Positions 13,001-27,300 of a stretch of DNA of 64,000 bases are shown in pieces. The notes under the pieces are model-generated. The model made no database searches. It saw nothing but the letters and a program-made list of their open reading frames with translations, and was not told the DNA's origin. Both the position numbers and the translations under genes were made by a program. The stretch is from NCBI RefSeq assembly GCF_037042905.1, contig NC_087254.1, positions 19,834,603 to 19,898,602 on the forward strand, read 5' to 3'. Origin of the DNA: Lytechinus pictus. Its lineage: Eukaryota > Echinodermata > Echinoidea > Temnopleuroida > Toxopneustidae. Each line of letters starts with the position of its first letter. Position 1 is the stretch's first letter.

Positions 13001-16000
13001 CACATTGAGAAGACCCCTGAGGAGATAGAGACATCCCTGCTCTGGGTTATCCTATGAAGAGAGGGAGGATTGAACGTGTTCAAAATTATTTAGATTTGTA
13101 TTATTTCCTAGTGTTGTGAACAATGCAGGGGACGGACAGTCCAAGGCCAAGGAAAAGGATAATGACTACTAGTACACATCTGAGGACAAGGATAAGGTCA
13201 GACTTCCCATTGCCAAGGTAAAAACCCTGAATGTTTGAGGACAAGGACAAAGCAAAGACCAAACTGCCCAGGCAAATGATCCCACACTTCCAAGGCCAGA
13301 GGCAAAGACGGGACCACACCATACAATTGTCCGCAATAACGGCCTCGATGAGAACATCACTATTATTTCCATCTACCAATGGACCTTAAACACAATGCTT
13401 GAGGAAAATGGTCAGGTCATTAACTAGAGTTCTTGATCAAACCAGTGTATAACTGTACCATTATCTACATGGCAGATCTAGGAGGAGATGAGAGGGTCCT
13501 CAATATACAAGAGTTTGTATGTACATGGAAGCATGACAGATTCAGGCCTGATGATAATAATATTCCACTTTTATATAGCGCTTAATAGGTCAGAAGGGTG
13601 TCTCTAATCGCTTTACAGATTACTCTGGTCAATGGATCATGACCAGAGCTGCCAACATTGGGATGATAGAATCCAGTAGATTTCGCGGAGGTATGATTTT
13701 GTGAGGGAGCGGCGGAACGTTGTCCCACAGATGGGAGTTTTGGGTAGCAAAACACATCAAGAAACAACATTTGAATTTTTGATAGTAACCGACAGCTGTC
13801 TAACTCTAAACCATCAAAAAAATTATGATAGATGAAATGCACATTAGAGAGAATTCATGAATTGTCATTGACTAAATATACACTTCAGGCAATACAGTAG
13901 ATTTTTTAAATAATTCATAAAAGATAAATTCAACATGAAAATACCTTTAATTGGCCAGAGGGGGAAGGGGCTGCAGTACTAGTGGTAAACATGGTAAATG
14001 AGCTTTATATGTGGACTATTTAAAGTCTCTGAGGGATTCCTGTGAAAACTGTCACACAGTCCCATTCTGCTTGAAAAGTATCTTTATACTTCGACAAGTA
14101 TTTTGTCGTCTTGGTCTTGGATGACTTCATCTCCATGATCTCCATGGTCACTGGCGATGCGATTGTAGTGTGGATAAATCGGGACGGGGCGTGCTTCGCA
14201 CAGCTCAGCCAGCCACTGAGCCAGCGCCAGGCTAGCTCATTCACGACAGAGAAAATGTTCGAATCCGATCAACCCAAGTGAAAGTAGGCGAAAAAATCTC
14301 CACTTTGCTTCTAATTTTTCAGGATTGTCAATAAAATTATTCCTGAAACTGAAAGTCGAGGTGTAAAAGTAATCCACTTGTTAATCCCATCGTTGATCCA
14401 CAGTTTCAGCTCGAATAAGGCGCAAGCAAGCTTACGAAAAATGCCTCGCAGTGCTCGTGAACTTTCCTTCTCGGAGCTTCCTGGCGCAGCGCGGCCGGCT
14501 GGAGCTAGCTAGCCCCGCCGGGGCGCATCGGGGGCCATGTGCATAGAGTACCGCTGAAGAGTTTTCATCACACATTGCAGAACCCGGAAATAAAATGGCT
14601 TGTTAGACTACTTCACCAGTCGTTCAGTAAAATTATCTTCATTTACATGGGAAATCAATGTACGATTATACAAAAACTGGTAGAAGTTACTGGGTAAAAT
14701 GAAAATGTGATAAGGAGGTTCCACGTGGGTGTTAGGGAATTGAACATGCTAGACTCATTAAACAGTCGTTTGTATGAATTTTACAATTTAACAGCTAAAA
14801 ATCCTGATTATCCGGGAGATTTTGGCATGGGGTCGGGAGAACGGGAGATTGGATCGCAATCCAGTATTCTCCCGCAGGATCCGGGAGACTTGGAAGCTCT
14901 GCATGACATGCAAGCACAAAATGTATGCACTTTCTCCACTCCCTCAGGAGCATTCCAAGAATTCAACTTGGAAACAACTACTAGGCTTTTGCATCCTACT
15001 GGGTGCCCATTTATATCGTTAATGAGACCTGACAATGCTTCTCAGAATGAATTTTGACCTAAACCCTGCTTAACTAAGCAAAATGTTTAGAAATGCATTA
15101 TATACATGTACCATTCAAGTATATTTCTTAGTCTAGGTAAAGCCTAAATAGTTCAAGCTTCACATAATCCAAGTTTTGAATTGAATATCTTTCCTCATTT
15201 TCAGATGCCGGGTTCCTCATTGTTGACTGCCAAGATCATAAAAGCAATTAATCTAATTACATGATTTATACAAATCTACAATGTTTAACACTATGAAACC
15301 TTTGACAAGCTGCAACTTACCGGTACTGTTAGCAGAGTGGAGAGGAAATTATTCACATAGCCGAGGAGAAGAGATTCAGTTGGTCTCATTTTACGATCAA
15401 TCTCAAGCATTCTAGGTACACTCGGTATCAGACTGATGGCAGCTTTGAAGAAAGCATCGGCTAAACATAAGGGAAAATCAATTTTACAGCTGATAATAAA
15501 AAAAAATATTTGGATGTGCTGCAATTACTGTGGAGAAGGCAATAAATTTTCTCACTCATATTTCATTTTTGAAAATTTTTGGTATGAACAACTTGCATGG
15601 GATATACACTTTTCATATCTTACTTTCAAGTATTCTTTCTGATAGACTGTCTAGACAAATTAATTTTTATGTTATGGATCAACACATTAACAGATCAGGT
15701 TCCTCCCTTCAGTAAACATAAGAAGCATTCAGTTCCATATTGGATGGAAGTCATGCCAAATGTCATGAACATAATGACTGACATTGATTGCTTGCAAATT
15801 TAATAACTACTTTATACAGATTGTTGACAATTTAATGATTATTAAAGACATACCTTGTGTAAGAGCTTGGTTGAGTACAGCTACCTGCCCTGATGCCAGA
15901 TAGAGGTTTAGACGATGAAAGATACCCACTATAGATGGAATGGTGATGAAGGAATATGCAGCACATGCCTAAAATATACAAATAATTAGTATTTTAGTTA

Positions 16001-16147
16001 TTTGGGTCTTTGAATTCTTATGAACTGTATTTGATCTTTTTTATTCTCCAAAATGGCAACAATGTTAATTTTCTTTCAATGCTACTCAAGCTGTGCATGT
16101 ATTATCATAACTATTATGATAATTACCATCATCATCTTCACCATCAC

Positions 16148-16221
<74 letters not shown>

Positions 16222-19200
16222 CCATCACCATCACCATCATCACCATCATCATCATCATCGCCACCATCATCATGATCATGATCATTATCATCATCATCAG
16301 CTGCATCAGCACCATCATCATTACTAAACTATAAACAGAATAATACAACTTGTGCTTCCTCACCCGAACAAATGCAGATGTTTTCCTTGAATGGTTACCC
16401 TTCATAACAGCACACGTTTCTGCAGCAAGACTGTTCACACACTGCCAAAAACAAAATCAGAGTAAAATGGTGGATATAAAGATATGATAAAATAAACATT
16501 ATCTTGGGTATCCACAATGTACATGTAATGAAAATACACTCAGGGCAAGTGCCTTGTGCTTGTTGCACATTCTTCATACCCTTGAGTGTGCAGCATCCTT
16601 AGAACACACTCCTGTGTATTATTTGTTTGATAACATCAGTAATCATATGTAACTAACCCACAAAAGAAGCTTTAATTAAATACTTCATTGAATAGATATA
16701 TATATTTTGTGATGGGTCTTGAAGAGTTCAGGAATATTTTGTGAACGAAAAGCGCTTGGTAGAAAGTTTCAAAAAGAAAACACTCAATAATATACTACAT
16801 AATTGTATGAAAACAAGGAATATTCATTCTGAGGTTATTCACAATGCACGAACATTGCAGTGTATTACTGATGTATATTATCGTAAATACATTCTTAATT
16901 TTTTTTTAGATACAGGAATGTTCAATTCACCTGCACAAGTGTGACCAATACTGCATCAAGATTGCTGAAGTTAGCCCTTGATTCTACATAGAATGATAGC
17001 TGCTGCTCAAAGTCTCTTCCATAGTTTATCTGTTGAATTCAAGAAGGAAAATTTTCGTAGATGTAAAGTACACTGTGGTACCAAAAAAATAGTATGACTT
17101 CTCTGCCCAAACACTAAATCATTAATACTTATATATATTTATTCAAAATTCTTAACACATTTATTATCACAATGCACATTTAGAATGGATACATCAAAAA
17201 AATCCCCCAAAATAAACATTTTCAAAATATCAAACATAAGTACTTCTTAAAACGGCAAAAGAGCGAGCCTCTTATTTTGCAAACCCCATGCAAAAAAAAT
17301 AAAATCCAAATACAGCTTTGTGTGTAAACCTCCATTTAATATCAGCTATCAGTACAGCAGATGAAACTATCAAAATATAAGTAATTGAAATAAGAGATTC
17401 TCAATTCATTGTAAAGTTAAGAAATTGGGTGGGAAAGAGTTTCAAAACCTTTGGGATAGTTACCAATGTCCAGATATATCTTTTGTGATAGTTTACCTTC
17501 CGAATGAAGCCTGAAATCAATGCTCCAATATCTCTCCTCTCATCGTCCAGAGTCAAGGCACTGTCAAGAAATTCAAGGATAGTTGGATTAAAGTTTCTTA
17601 CCTAAAAAAGTATTATAAAATCATTAAATTCAATCCTACATCTGACTAAATTCCATTTAAAAAGTATTCTCACACAAATTAGAGATACACCACATTTGAG
17701 CCCTAGCACAATTTAAAACATTTTCAAATCTGAAATTTTGATTGATATTTTTATGCAAAAGTCCCATTTAATGAATAACGCCATCTAAAAATAATTTTGA
17801 TCTTTATAACATATATTGGATCGTCATCTAATTAGACGGAACCAACAGAGGGAAAAGTGCCATGGTGGTCAAACCATTTTGAATTTTATAATATAGTACG
17901 AGATAATATAATAATAATATAGTATGAGAGACTATTTTTTTTCACCCAATATTATCACAATTGTCACTTACTTGATAGAATCATGCATGGTCTTACAGAT
18001 AAACATGACAGCATTCACTATGACAGGGTCTCTGGTTTGTTCCTCTTGGTATCTGCAGAAGAAAAATATATAAATAATAACAAAATAACATGTTACTCAA
18101 ACCACGTTTGTAGAAAGAAACAATTTTCATGATAACTATGAGTAAAGTTTGTCAAATTCTGTAGATATATTTCAATTAGAAGTTCACAAAAACCACCTTG
18201 TCATCATTATCCTAATCTTAACCATGATCATCTCTATCTTTAGCTTCATCATCATCATGTTCATCACCACCAAAACTACTCTTATCAGACCTGCCAACCT
18301 ACTACAACCAAAAAAATTATTCTTATAAGGAAAATAAAGTATTTTTTGACAAAAAAGAGTATTTTTAAAAATTTGTCTCAACGTAACAATCGCCAGCCTG
18401 TAATAGTGAGATCGGTGAAAAAACATGTGAAATCACTCTACTTGAAAACTTGATAATTCACCCTTCTAAACATGTGCTCGTAGGCAAGAATTTACTTGTT
18501 CTTTGCATGCAACAAGTTACGGCCCGACAGTGATTTTTACTGGTCTGGAACTGTCGGACTGCCGCTAGTGTCACCAGCTATGTATAATAAATACTCCATG
18601 ATCAGAAATTTTAAAAAAAGTAACAAATCATTAAAAAAAGTATTGGTGTATTTATAGCAAAAAAGGGGAACAAATACACAATGGCATACATGTATCTAGA
18701 AACATCAATGTTTCTAACCATTATCACAATCCTAAATAATCCATACAAAAGGAATAACTGATATCAATGTCAATCAGACTTACTTGCAGAATGCCTCCAT
18801 GATTGTCTTACAAATCTCAACCTTCACAGAATCCTTCTGAAACATGTCAACGAACGGAAGAAACTTGTCCTGAAAAAAAGAAAACAGAGAAACAAACACG
18901 ATTATTTTTATGAATAATATTGTATTGAAATCAGATTAAATCTTTGTTCATGTATACTAAAGAAGAAAATGTATTGACCAATACAATATATCAGGTGAAG
19001 ATTTATTCAATGCATTAGTCAGAACCAACATATAACAAAACTTTAAAAAATACTTTCAAACCCATTTAAAGAGAAATCTGACACTAGTCATACATACAGA
19101 GCTGCTAAACTTTGGAAGAGCAAATAAGTATTCTCTATTTCCAAAATAGGTCTTGTTTCCCCAAAACTGAATAGCATGGGCTAGTACTGTTTATCCCTTA

Positions 19201-21158
19201 CAACATGTTTACATGCAAACATGTTTACATTCAACATCATGTGTATTCAGACTAAAGTAGCTCTTTAGTTTTACCCCAAATATTTGGCCTTGAATTTATA
19301 CTGTTTGGTTTCCCTTTTGTATTCCTGTGATATTTTTTTTTACAATTTCAATGTCTAGTAATGGTTAGCAGCTACTGTAAACCTACACACACATTACATG
19401 CAAATACTGTAGTTACATATATACAGACATGGTTTGGACATAATGCATGCACAGGACCAAAACTCACATGAATAGACAAGTAAAATCATTAATACCACAT
19501 GATATATTTGAAAGTAGAAGGAAGACATATATAGTTTATTTCAAATGTTTTCACCTTTTTACAAAATTATCTTCAGGCATAGATCCTGACAAGAGCTTGA
19601 AATCTCCAATTTTTCACATTTTCTTCACAAATAAATTGAATAACAGAAGCTGATATAGGAAAAGTTGAAAAGCTGAACAGTGTCTTTTTTCACTGAATAG
19701 GTGTATGTTTAGTATTGATATGTTCATCCATGGCACAACGCCTAAAGTTGATTATGTTTTTGTACTGTTTTCCTGTTCTGTGACTTTTTGTAAAAAATCC
19801 TAAAATCCTTAAACTGGAGATTCATTTTTTGGGCAGTAAGCTTTCAAACTACTTGTTCAATTCAATTCAATCTTTATTTTGCAAATAGGATAAAAATACA
19901 AAAAAACATCAAATAATGTGATTAGATAATAAAAAAAATTGCGTGGCTTTCCATGAAGGTTATAGGAAACCTGTAAGGCTGGATCCCCAAAACATAGTAA
20001 AAACACAACATTATTAATAACAAAAAAAAACAGAATCTGATATCATTATAGTAAATACAATGTAGGAAAAAGGAGAAAAAACACTTAGAATACAAAAAGA
20101 CACGAATTGAAGGGGGGGGGGGGTTGATACAGTACAAGTAATGCATTGATATTAACTGTGAAAATTAATAATCATTTACTAGAAAATTTTTGTAATGTTT
20201 TCTAAAGGAAGATATAAATTGTTAATTAGTTATTATTTGGGGAAGCTCATTCCATTGTTTGGGACCTACATAACTCAATGATTTAGCTTCGTGACTAGAC
20301 TTGATAGACCATAAATGAAATATATTGGAAGAACGGGTATTATGATCATGAACTTGATTATTGTATTGAAAAAGATCTGAAAAAGGAGAGGGTAACAACC
20401 TCTTCTTGTACTTATACATAAATATTGCGAGTTCTTGCTTATTAATATCATATATATTAAGTAAGGACAGTTTCTTGAATAAAGGTGCAGATGGTGCTAG
20501 GTAATGGGAATTGGTAATTATTCTTAAACATTTTCTTTTGAATTTTGAATTTTGAGTCCAATTCATATGAGGTTACATTGGTAGCCCAGACAATATTGCA
20601 ATATATTAAATAAGGGAAAATTATGGAATGGTATAGAGTTATCAGATTTTTATGAAGCAAACTATGCTTACGTTTGTAAATTAAACCAGTATTCCTACTT
20701 ATCTCATGTAATACATTTATCATATGGTACTTAAAACTCAAAAGATTATCCAATGTGACACTTGTTTAGGAGGGTGTTGAAAGATATCCACTTACCATAA
20801 CAAAGAGGATTGAAAAGTTGTGCATGTGGGTTAAGACCTTGGACATCACAGATTGGAGCTGAAAAAATTGAAGTTATCATCAGATGTTGAGGTACATGTA
20901 CTTCATGGTTATTCTGACATTTATTGTTAGACTTAAACTGCACTACTAGATTATCATAGCTGACCAGTGTTAGTACGATAAACCTTGATGTATTACTTAT
21001 AAATAAGTCTTATAAGTTATATTTATAAGTCATACATCAAGGTTTATCAAGGCAATACATATCTTATATCTATATTTTCCTAATTCTTCCTCCTCATCCT
21101 CTTTCACTTATTTTGACCACCAATGCAATCACTACCTTCATCATCACCACCACCATCA

Positions 21159-21190
<32 letters not shown>

Positions 21191-21260
21191 CCATCATTAC
21201 CACAATCATCATCATTGTCATCATCATCATCATCATCATCATCATCACCATCATTACCAC

Positions 21261-21310
<50 letters not shown>

Positions 21311-24300
21311 ACATCATCATCATCAACATCACAACCATCATCATTACCATCTTCAATGTCCTCACCACCATCAGATAAAAAAAACCCAATCTAATCATGC
21401 TAAAATTACTCCCTCAAAGTAAAGTCACCGTCTATATCTTGTTTTCTTTACCTGTGGGTAGTGTTGTTCAAATGCTCTGTCCGGTGTCATGTGTTTGATG
21501 ATATCACCAAGGATAGTATTCACCTCCTTTTTCTGAAAAAAATAAAAGGATAACTTATTAAAATCTAGATCACAATCATCATTATCACTTACAAAACTCT
21601 GAATTTTTCCTCAACAATTGAATTACTGATGTTTGCACCATGACAACAATTCTTCCTCCAATTCCTATGTTACATATCCTTAAGTCAAATTAATGATATA
21701 TACATAGTGTACATTTGTTATGTCAATTTACTCTTCCCTCTTATCATTCATTCCGGATCCAATTCTTCAATGACAGACTTAGCATCTTTGCTTCTCACCA
21801 ACTGACCCAGTAGTCTTGATTCTACTTTTTATTTCCAATTCTAGATCAGAGTGGTTTATCTTAAGTATGAATTAAGGTCATGGTTGGACACCAAGACATA
21901 TGTGTTACTTAACAAGTAATCTCATTGGTGGATATGCCGTAGCATGTATCCCATTAGCATGATTTGACCAATATGGTGATGTGTTATAAACCACATACAT
22001 GTCCAACTGGGATTTAAGCACTAATTTAAGTTACACTTAAATCTTTACAAAACAACGTTCCCCCTTGATGTCTTACAAAGCTTTGCCCAATTTCTTCTAG
22101 ATTAACAAATCTAAATCCTATCGATGCCTAAAGTTGATACAATAACTTACTGTGAAATGACGGCAGGGATACTCAATCCAGACCTCAGCACAACTGATGT
22201 AATCCTTCACAAAAAAAAGAGAGAACAGAAATTATTTCTTTAATACAATAAATGTGAAGTCTTAAAAAATGCATCTCCCTGCAACACAATGCAATAAAAC
22301 AATTAACTCTTATAAACTATTCAGCACCTATGGTATACAAAGTGCAAATAGGCATGAGGATGACGGTACGAGATTGCATCTATAATGCATGTAAAACAAA
22401 AGTTCAGCCTACACTATTTCAGCGATGGTTCATATAAAACCGGTCTGCCTATTAAACCGTTTCAGGATAAAGACAATCTGCAGAGCACAGAAAATAAGAG
22501 TAGTTTTATGTTGGCTCACCAACCGACAGCAAACATATAATAAATGCACCTTTAATCACTATAAATATTATATCAGTACAAAGGCTGCTGTTTCTGCTGC
22601 TACTACAGCTACGACTACTATCATAATTACATCTCAACTTCTTCTACTTGTACTAATACTTCTCATAGAAGAAATGTAAGGTGAAAGAAAAAAGAATAAG
22701 AAGAGAAAAGAGACCAAGGAAGAAGAGGAGAAGTAGAGAACTTACCGATGGGCTCTTGAGCTTCATGACAGCTTTCCATACTTCATTAAGAACGGATAAT
22801 CTCTGTTGTTCTGGAGGATCTGTCATGGTCAGATTGGTACCCAGTGATCGGTATAGATTATGCTAAATAGAAAGACATTAATAGTCATTACATGACTTAA
22901 AGTATTGAGTTGGAGTTGAAAAATACTCACACATGCCACAGCACCTAGCAATGAAGAGGGTAACCTATTGTGCAACAGTTTTAACTCTAATATTGGTGTT
23001 GGGGCAAAACAAACACAAGCCATAACACTCAAGGTTAAGTACAGTGTTGGGAATAATTTTACTCAAGTTTTGAATTACATGTATCAGTACTATCTTTTTC
23101 CTATAAACGCAAAGTCAGTTTTGGAGTTAAGTTCAACATCCTGATGATTCTCACTCTCAACATTAACACCGACATCAGCACCAACACCACATCTGAAATC
23201 ACCCATTAAGAATACTTTCACAAATAAGTATTGGAAAAACATTGCCCCGGACAGTAGCTGATCCAGCCGGGTTAGACACAATACCATTTGAAGGACTATA
23301 TGCTCCCCAGGGAGTGGAGAAAATACTTTCATTGTGTGGGGACAAGCAAGAATAAAATGACTGGTGTAAAAATATATAAAGTGCTTAGAGTTGTTGTTCC
23401 AATGCATTAGGACTATTTATTTTTAAACTGCTCATGATAGATTTAAGAAACAGTTGAAAAATTACTTGTATCCAGCATAGATGTAGCCTTTTAGATTTGT
23501 CTATTTGATCTACACTGTAAATGCTGTGATATAGTTACTATGTACAGCATTCCTAAATGCCTTATATTATTATTATTATTACAAATGCAGATTATAACAA
23601 TTGTTTATGCATAATGGTCGGCCTGTCCAAGGTAATGTGTCAAGTCTAACTGGATCTGCCACAAATGAACAGGTCCCATATGTTCTTTTGGCTATGCCCC
23701 TCCCCCTGACAGTCACAAATAGAACCTTAGGATGGATTTACCTTAGGGAACCCTTCCTCTTGACTTTCCTTGATGAGTTCAATGAACTTTATTGCTCTGC
23801 TACTGATGTACTCAGGTTTAAAAGCTGACATGACAGAGTTCAGAAGCAATGCACTGTAACAATCAAAGGTAAGAAACCAATGAGAAAATCATTTCCTCTT
23901 TACATATATATTTATAATTGGACCAATAAATACAACTCAATGAAAAATTTGCTTTGAGCGAATCAAATTAATCTCTTTGAGTACCTTATTATGAAAATAG
24001 GCCAGTGTCAAAGTTACAAACAATTTTTGTTTGCAACAGCAATTGAGGAAAGGAGATATGGAAAATAAATGATATGTTTAAAAAGGATTGACATCTGTGT
24101 TTTAAATGATCCCCCAAATAGTTTTTCTGAATATAATTCCTTGCTTGAAATTTGAAAAAAGAAGAAGAATGATGTACATACAATACAGAGAGACTCTTAA
24201 ACATACTTATGCATTCAAACCTACGTCACTTATTCAATCTTTTTATTATTTCCTGTGACATGTTCAGATATCAAAACATTTGCAAGTCTTTTCCTTCCTG

Positions 24301-27300
24301 TGAAAACAATATCTTTTTATCTGTTATGTTGCCAATTTGAGTATTACAATGATTAAAAGTGTTTATGTGTCATTGGAGGAAAATATATTCAAATGTAAAT
24401 TATTCAAGTTACCTGTTACACTGCTTCTGGCATTTGTCCAAAATCTCTGTCAAGACTTCCTGCAAAATTTGAGAAAGAATTGAATTTAAAACTAAAAAAT
24501 ATCAATCCAGTATTAATACTTGCCCAGGTTTCATCATCTATTGTCTTTCACAAATACAAACAGCAAGGGAAAACATCAAACCTCTGGCTTCACAAACTAG
24601 AGACTTGACACACCTACGCCAGATGCCATTTTTGAAATGTTATCATATTGCTTCATACAACCAAGCAATTTGATCTTCCTTGTATGGTCAAAATCAACTT
24701 TTCTTTACAAGATAAAGAATACTATATTGGAATTGTTTTGTATTTTGGAGAGTAAAGCTCTTCAGAGACACACCCAAAGAGACATAGGAAGCATTGCAAG
24801 AAGTTGGTACTCAATTTTAAATGAATAACAAACCTTACAATCCATTGAACATTTGCAGTTGATTGATGGCTCTTTCTTGTAGTAGATAATGCTTACTGAT
24901 CTACTTTAGTTAGTACTGATCTATTGGTTCCAGGAGGCCGTTTCATAAAGCTGTCCATAAGTTAAGAGCGACTTTAAGAACGACTGGTGATCCTTTCTTA
25001 TGCGCTAAACCATCACCAATGAATATACCATTTACCACAAGAAAGGATCACCAGTCGTTCTTGAAGTCGCTCTTAACTTGTGAACAGCTTTATGAAACAC
25101 CCACCAGATATTCAATTGAAGAATGAAAATAAGTTTCATGTAAATGAAACTGATTACAAATAAATTGATTGCAATAAACTTCTTGCAATTGAAATCGAAT
25201 GGAAATATGTTTCGTGCAATTGAAACTGATTGGAAATAAATTTCCTGCAAATAAAACTGATATATACCTCTGATGCATTGTATGCTACTGACTGTAGAAT
25301 CCAATCTAAAGCTGGTGAGTAGAGAGATAGATAGGATGTCATGTCAAGTCTCTGGACTGCTAAGATATTCTGTACAGTATCACCTTGAAGCTAGAGGTAA
25401 AAGATATAAACCAAATTGAACAGAAGAAACGGGTGATTAATACAAGACTGGAATGGTGGGGAAGAGTGTTTCAAAGAGATATTAGTGTGGCATAAAGCAA
25501 ATAGAAGTACCTATTACATAAGTGATATAAGTTTATTTAAACCAATCAAGTGATATAATACAAATATTTAGTACAAATGTTGGCAAAGAGAATATAACAT
25601 GAAAGGTTTAGGACCCCATAGAAGCAAAGCTTGTGAAAGGGGCCCCTTGATGAAATATAGATATATGTACATCAAAAAAATCTATATTTTGTTGCTCAAA
25701 ATAGAAATCAGAAATACTCTGAAAATTCATTTTGCCAAATTGATTGTGGGCCCAGCAGCCACCGTGCAGCACCAGATTGACGTTATTCTATTTTTTAAAC
25801 GGCAGAACGCCAAACAGGGTAGCACCAACCCCCATCTTTTAAATCTTTTGGGTTGATGTGGCTGGAGCTTGAACATCCGACCATCCAGTTGTGAGAAGGA
25901 CGCTTTACCAACTGAGCCAACATACTGGTATGTTACATGCATAACCCCGGTCATCAAATTCTGGCATACTTGCAAAAAATGTATGCACTTTCTCCACTTG
26001 AGTCCACTAAATGTCAAATACAGTACTTCATATCAAATTATGACATAGATTTTTTCACAGAGGGTTGAATATGTATAAATATATGTTATACATGTACTTA
26101 AAGGGAAGTAAAAACAAGTTTTAATGAAAGAAATGTTAAATTTTTTTTTTTTGGATAACAAAACTAGCAGATACATCAGAGTTGCCAATTTACATGTTCG
26201 ATTGAGTTTGAGCTGTATTATTACCTGTGTGTATGTGCCTAGGAAGTCATAATAGTTACTGATGAGATGATCACGGGCATTGGGGGCAACATCCATTCCA
26301 ACCTAAGTAAAAAAACAATATAACAAATAATCATACAATAAACAAAAAACTTGCATACATGGCAAACTTTAATATTGCATACATTGCAATATTGCATGTT
26401 ATACTTACTGTTGTTATGCAGTCTCATATCAATAACATTTCTATGCCTGCTATAGGGATTTGATTTGCCAGGGAAAATAAGTTTGAACAACAGAGACAAT
26501 TATTATAGGAAGGTCCCACATACATAGGGTATGACAATAATGAAAATGACTCTCTTCTTCCTCTTCTTTTTCTTCTCCTTATGTTTTTTTCTTCATCTTC
26601 TTTGCTGATATTCCTTCTTCTTCTTCAAGGGAACGGGGGAATATACATGTACAGAGCATTACATGGAATCTATTGGTCATTAAATCTTCTTCTTTCTTTT
26701 CTTTCTTTCTTTCTTTCTTTCTTCTTCTTCTTCTTGCCATGAATGCCATGAATCCATCCATTGGTCATAAAATGTGATTCAACTCTGGGTGAATAATATC
26801 ATAGAGTTCATCTCCCTATGAAAGCTCAGCTTTGACTCTTGTTAACTTACCTTACAAAGGTATGTTCTGGCATAGATATCTACTAGAGGATCACCAATAA
26901 AGCTGGGCTATGACAATCTTTAACTTTCCTACAAAGGTATGCTCTGGCATAGATAGCTACTAGAGGATCACCGATAAAGCTGAGCTTTGACAATCTGTAA
27001 CTTACCCTACAAAGGTATGCTCTGGCATAGATAGCGACCAGAGGGTCACCGATTCCTCGCATCTGATTGGTCAGTCTTAGCAAAGCCTGTGAGTACTCCC
27101 TGGGAAGGGAATGGATATAGAGCATGAATAAATAAAGATAGAGATTATGTGTTGGTAAATCATTTATCATTGTATTCATTAAAGAGATACAGGAAATATT
27201 TGCTTTACCTTCATATAGTATTGTACACATATTGATATTGTAAAAAAAATATGAGGAAATCTCATATTACACTTTCAAATTAAAATTGTGATTGCTGTTA

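Noticed and set aside
12776-13003. 75-codon minus-strand frame with exon 27-like peptide as a separate small gene
   Set aside because: It is a read-through of the extra exon 27 copies, with a frame shift at each 170-bp unit.
14440-14540. GC-rich patch in VPS35L intron 26 as a CpG-island promoter
   Set aside because: It is short, and no start of a recognisable transcript or coding exon lies next to it.
16010-16438. Overlapping poly-His, poly-Ile and poly-Met open frames of 93-118 codons
   Set aside because: All three are readings of the ATC trinucleotide array in a VPS35L intron.
21113-21422. Poly-Ser, poly-His and poly-Met open frames
   Set aside because: Artefacts of the second ATC array, VPS35L intron 18.
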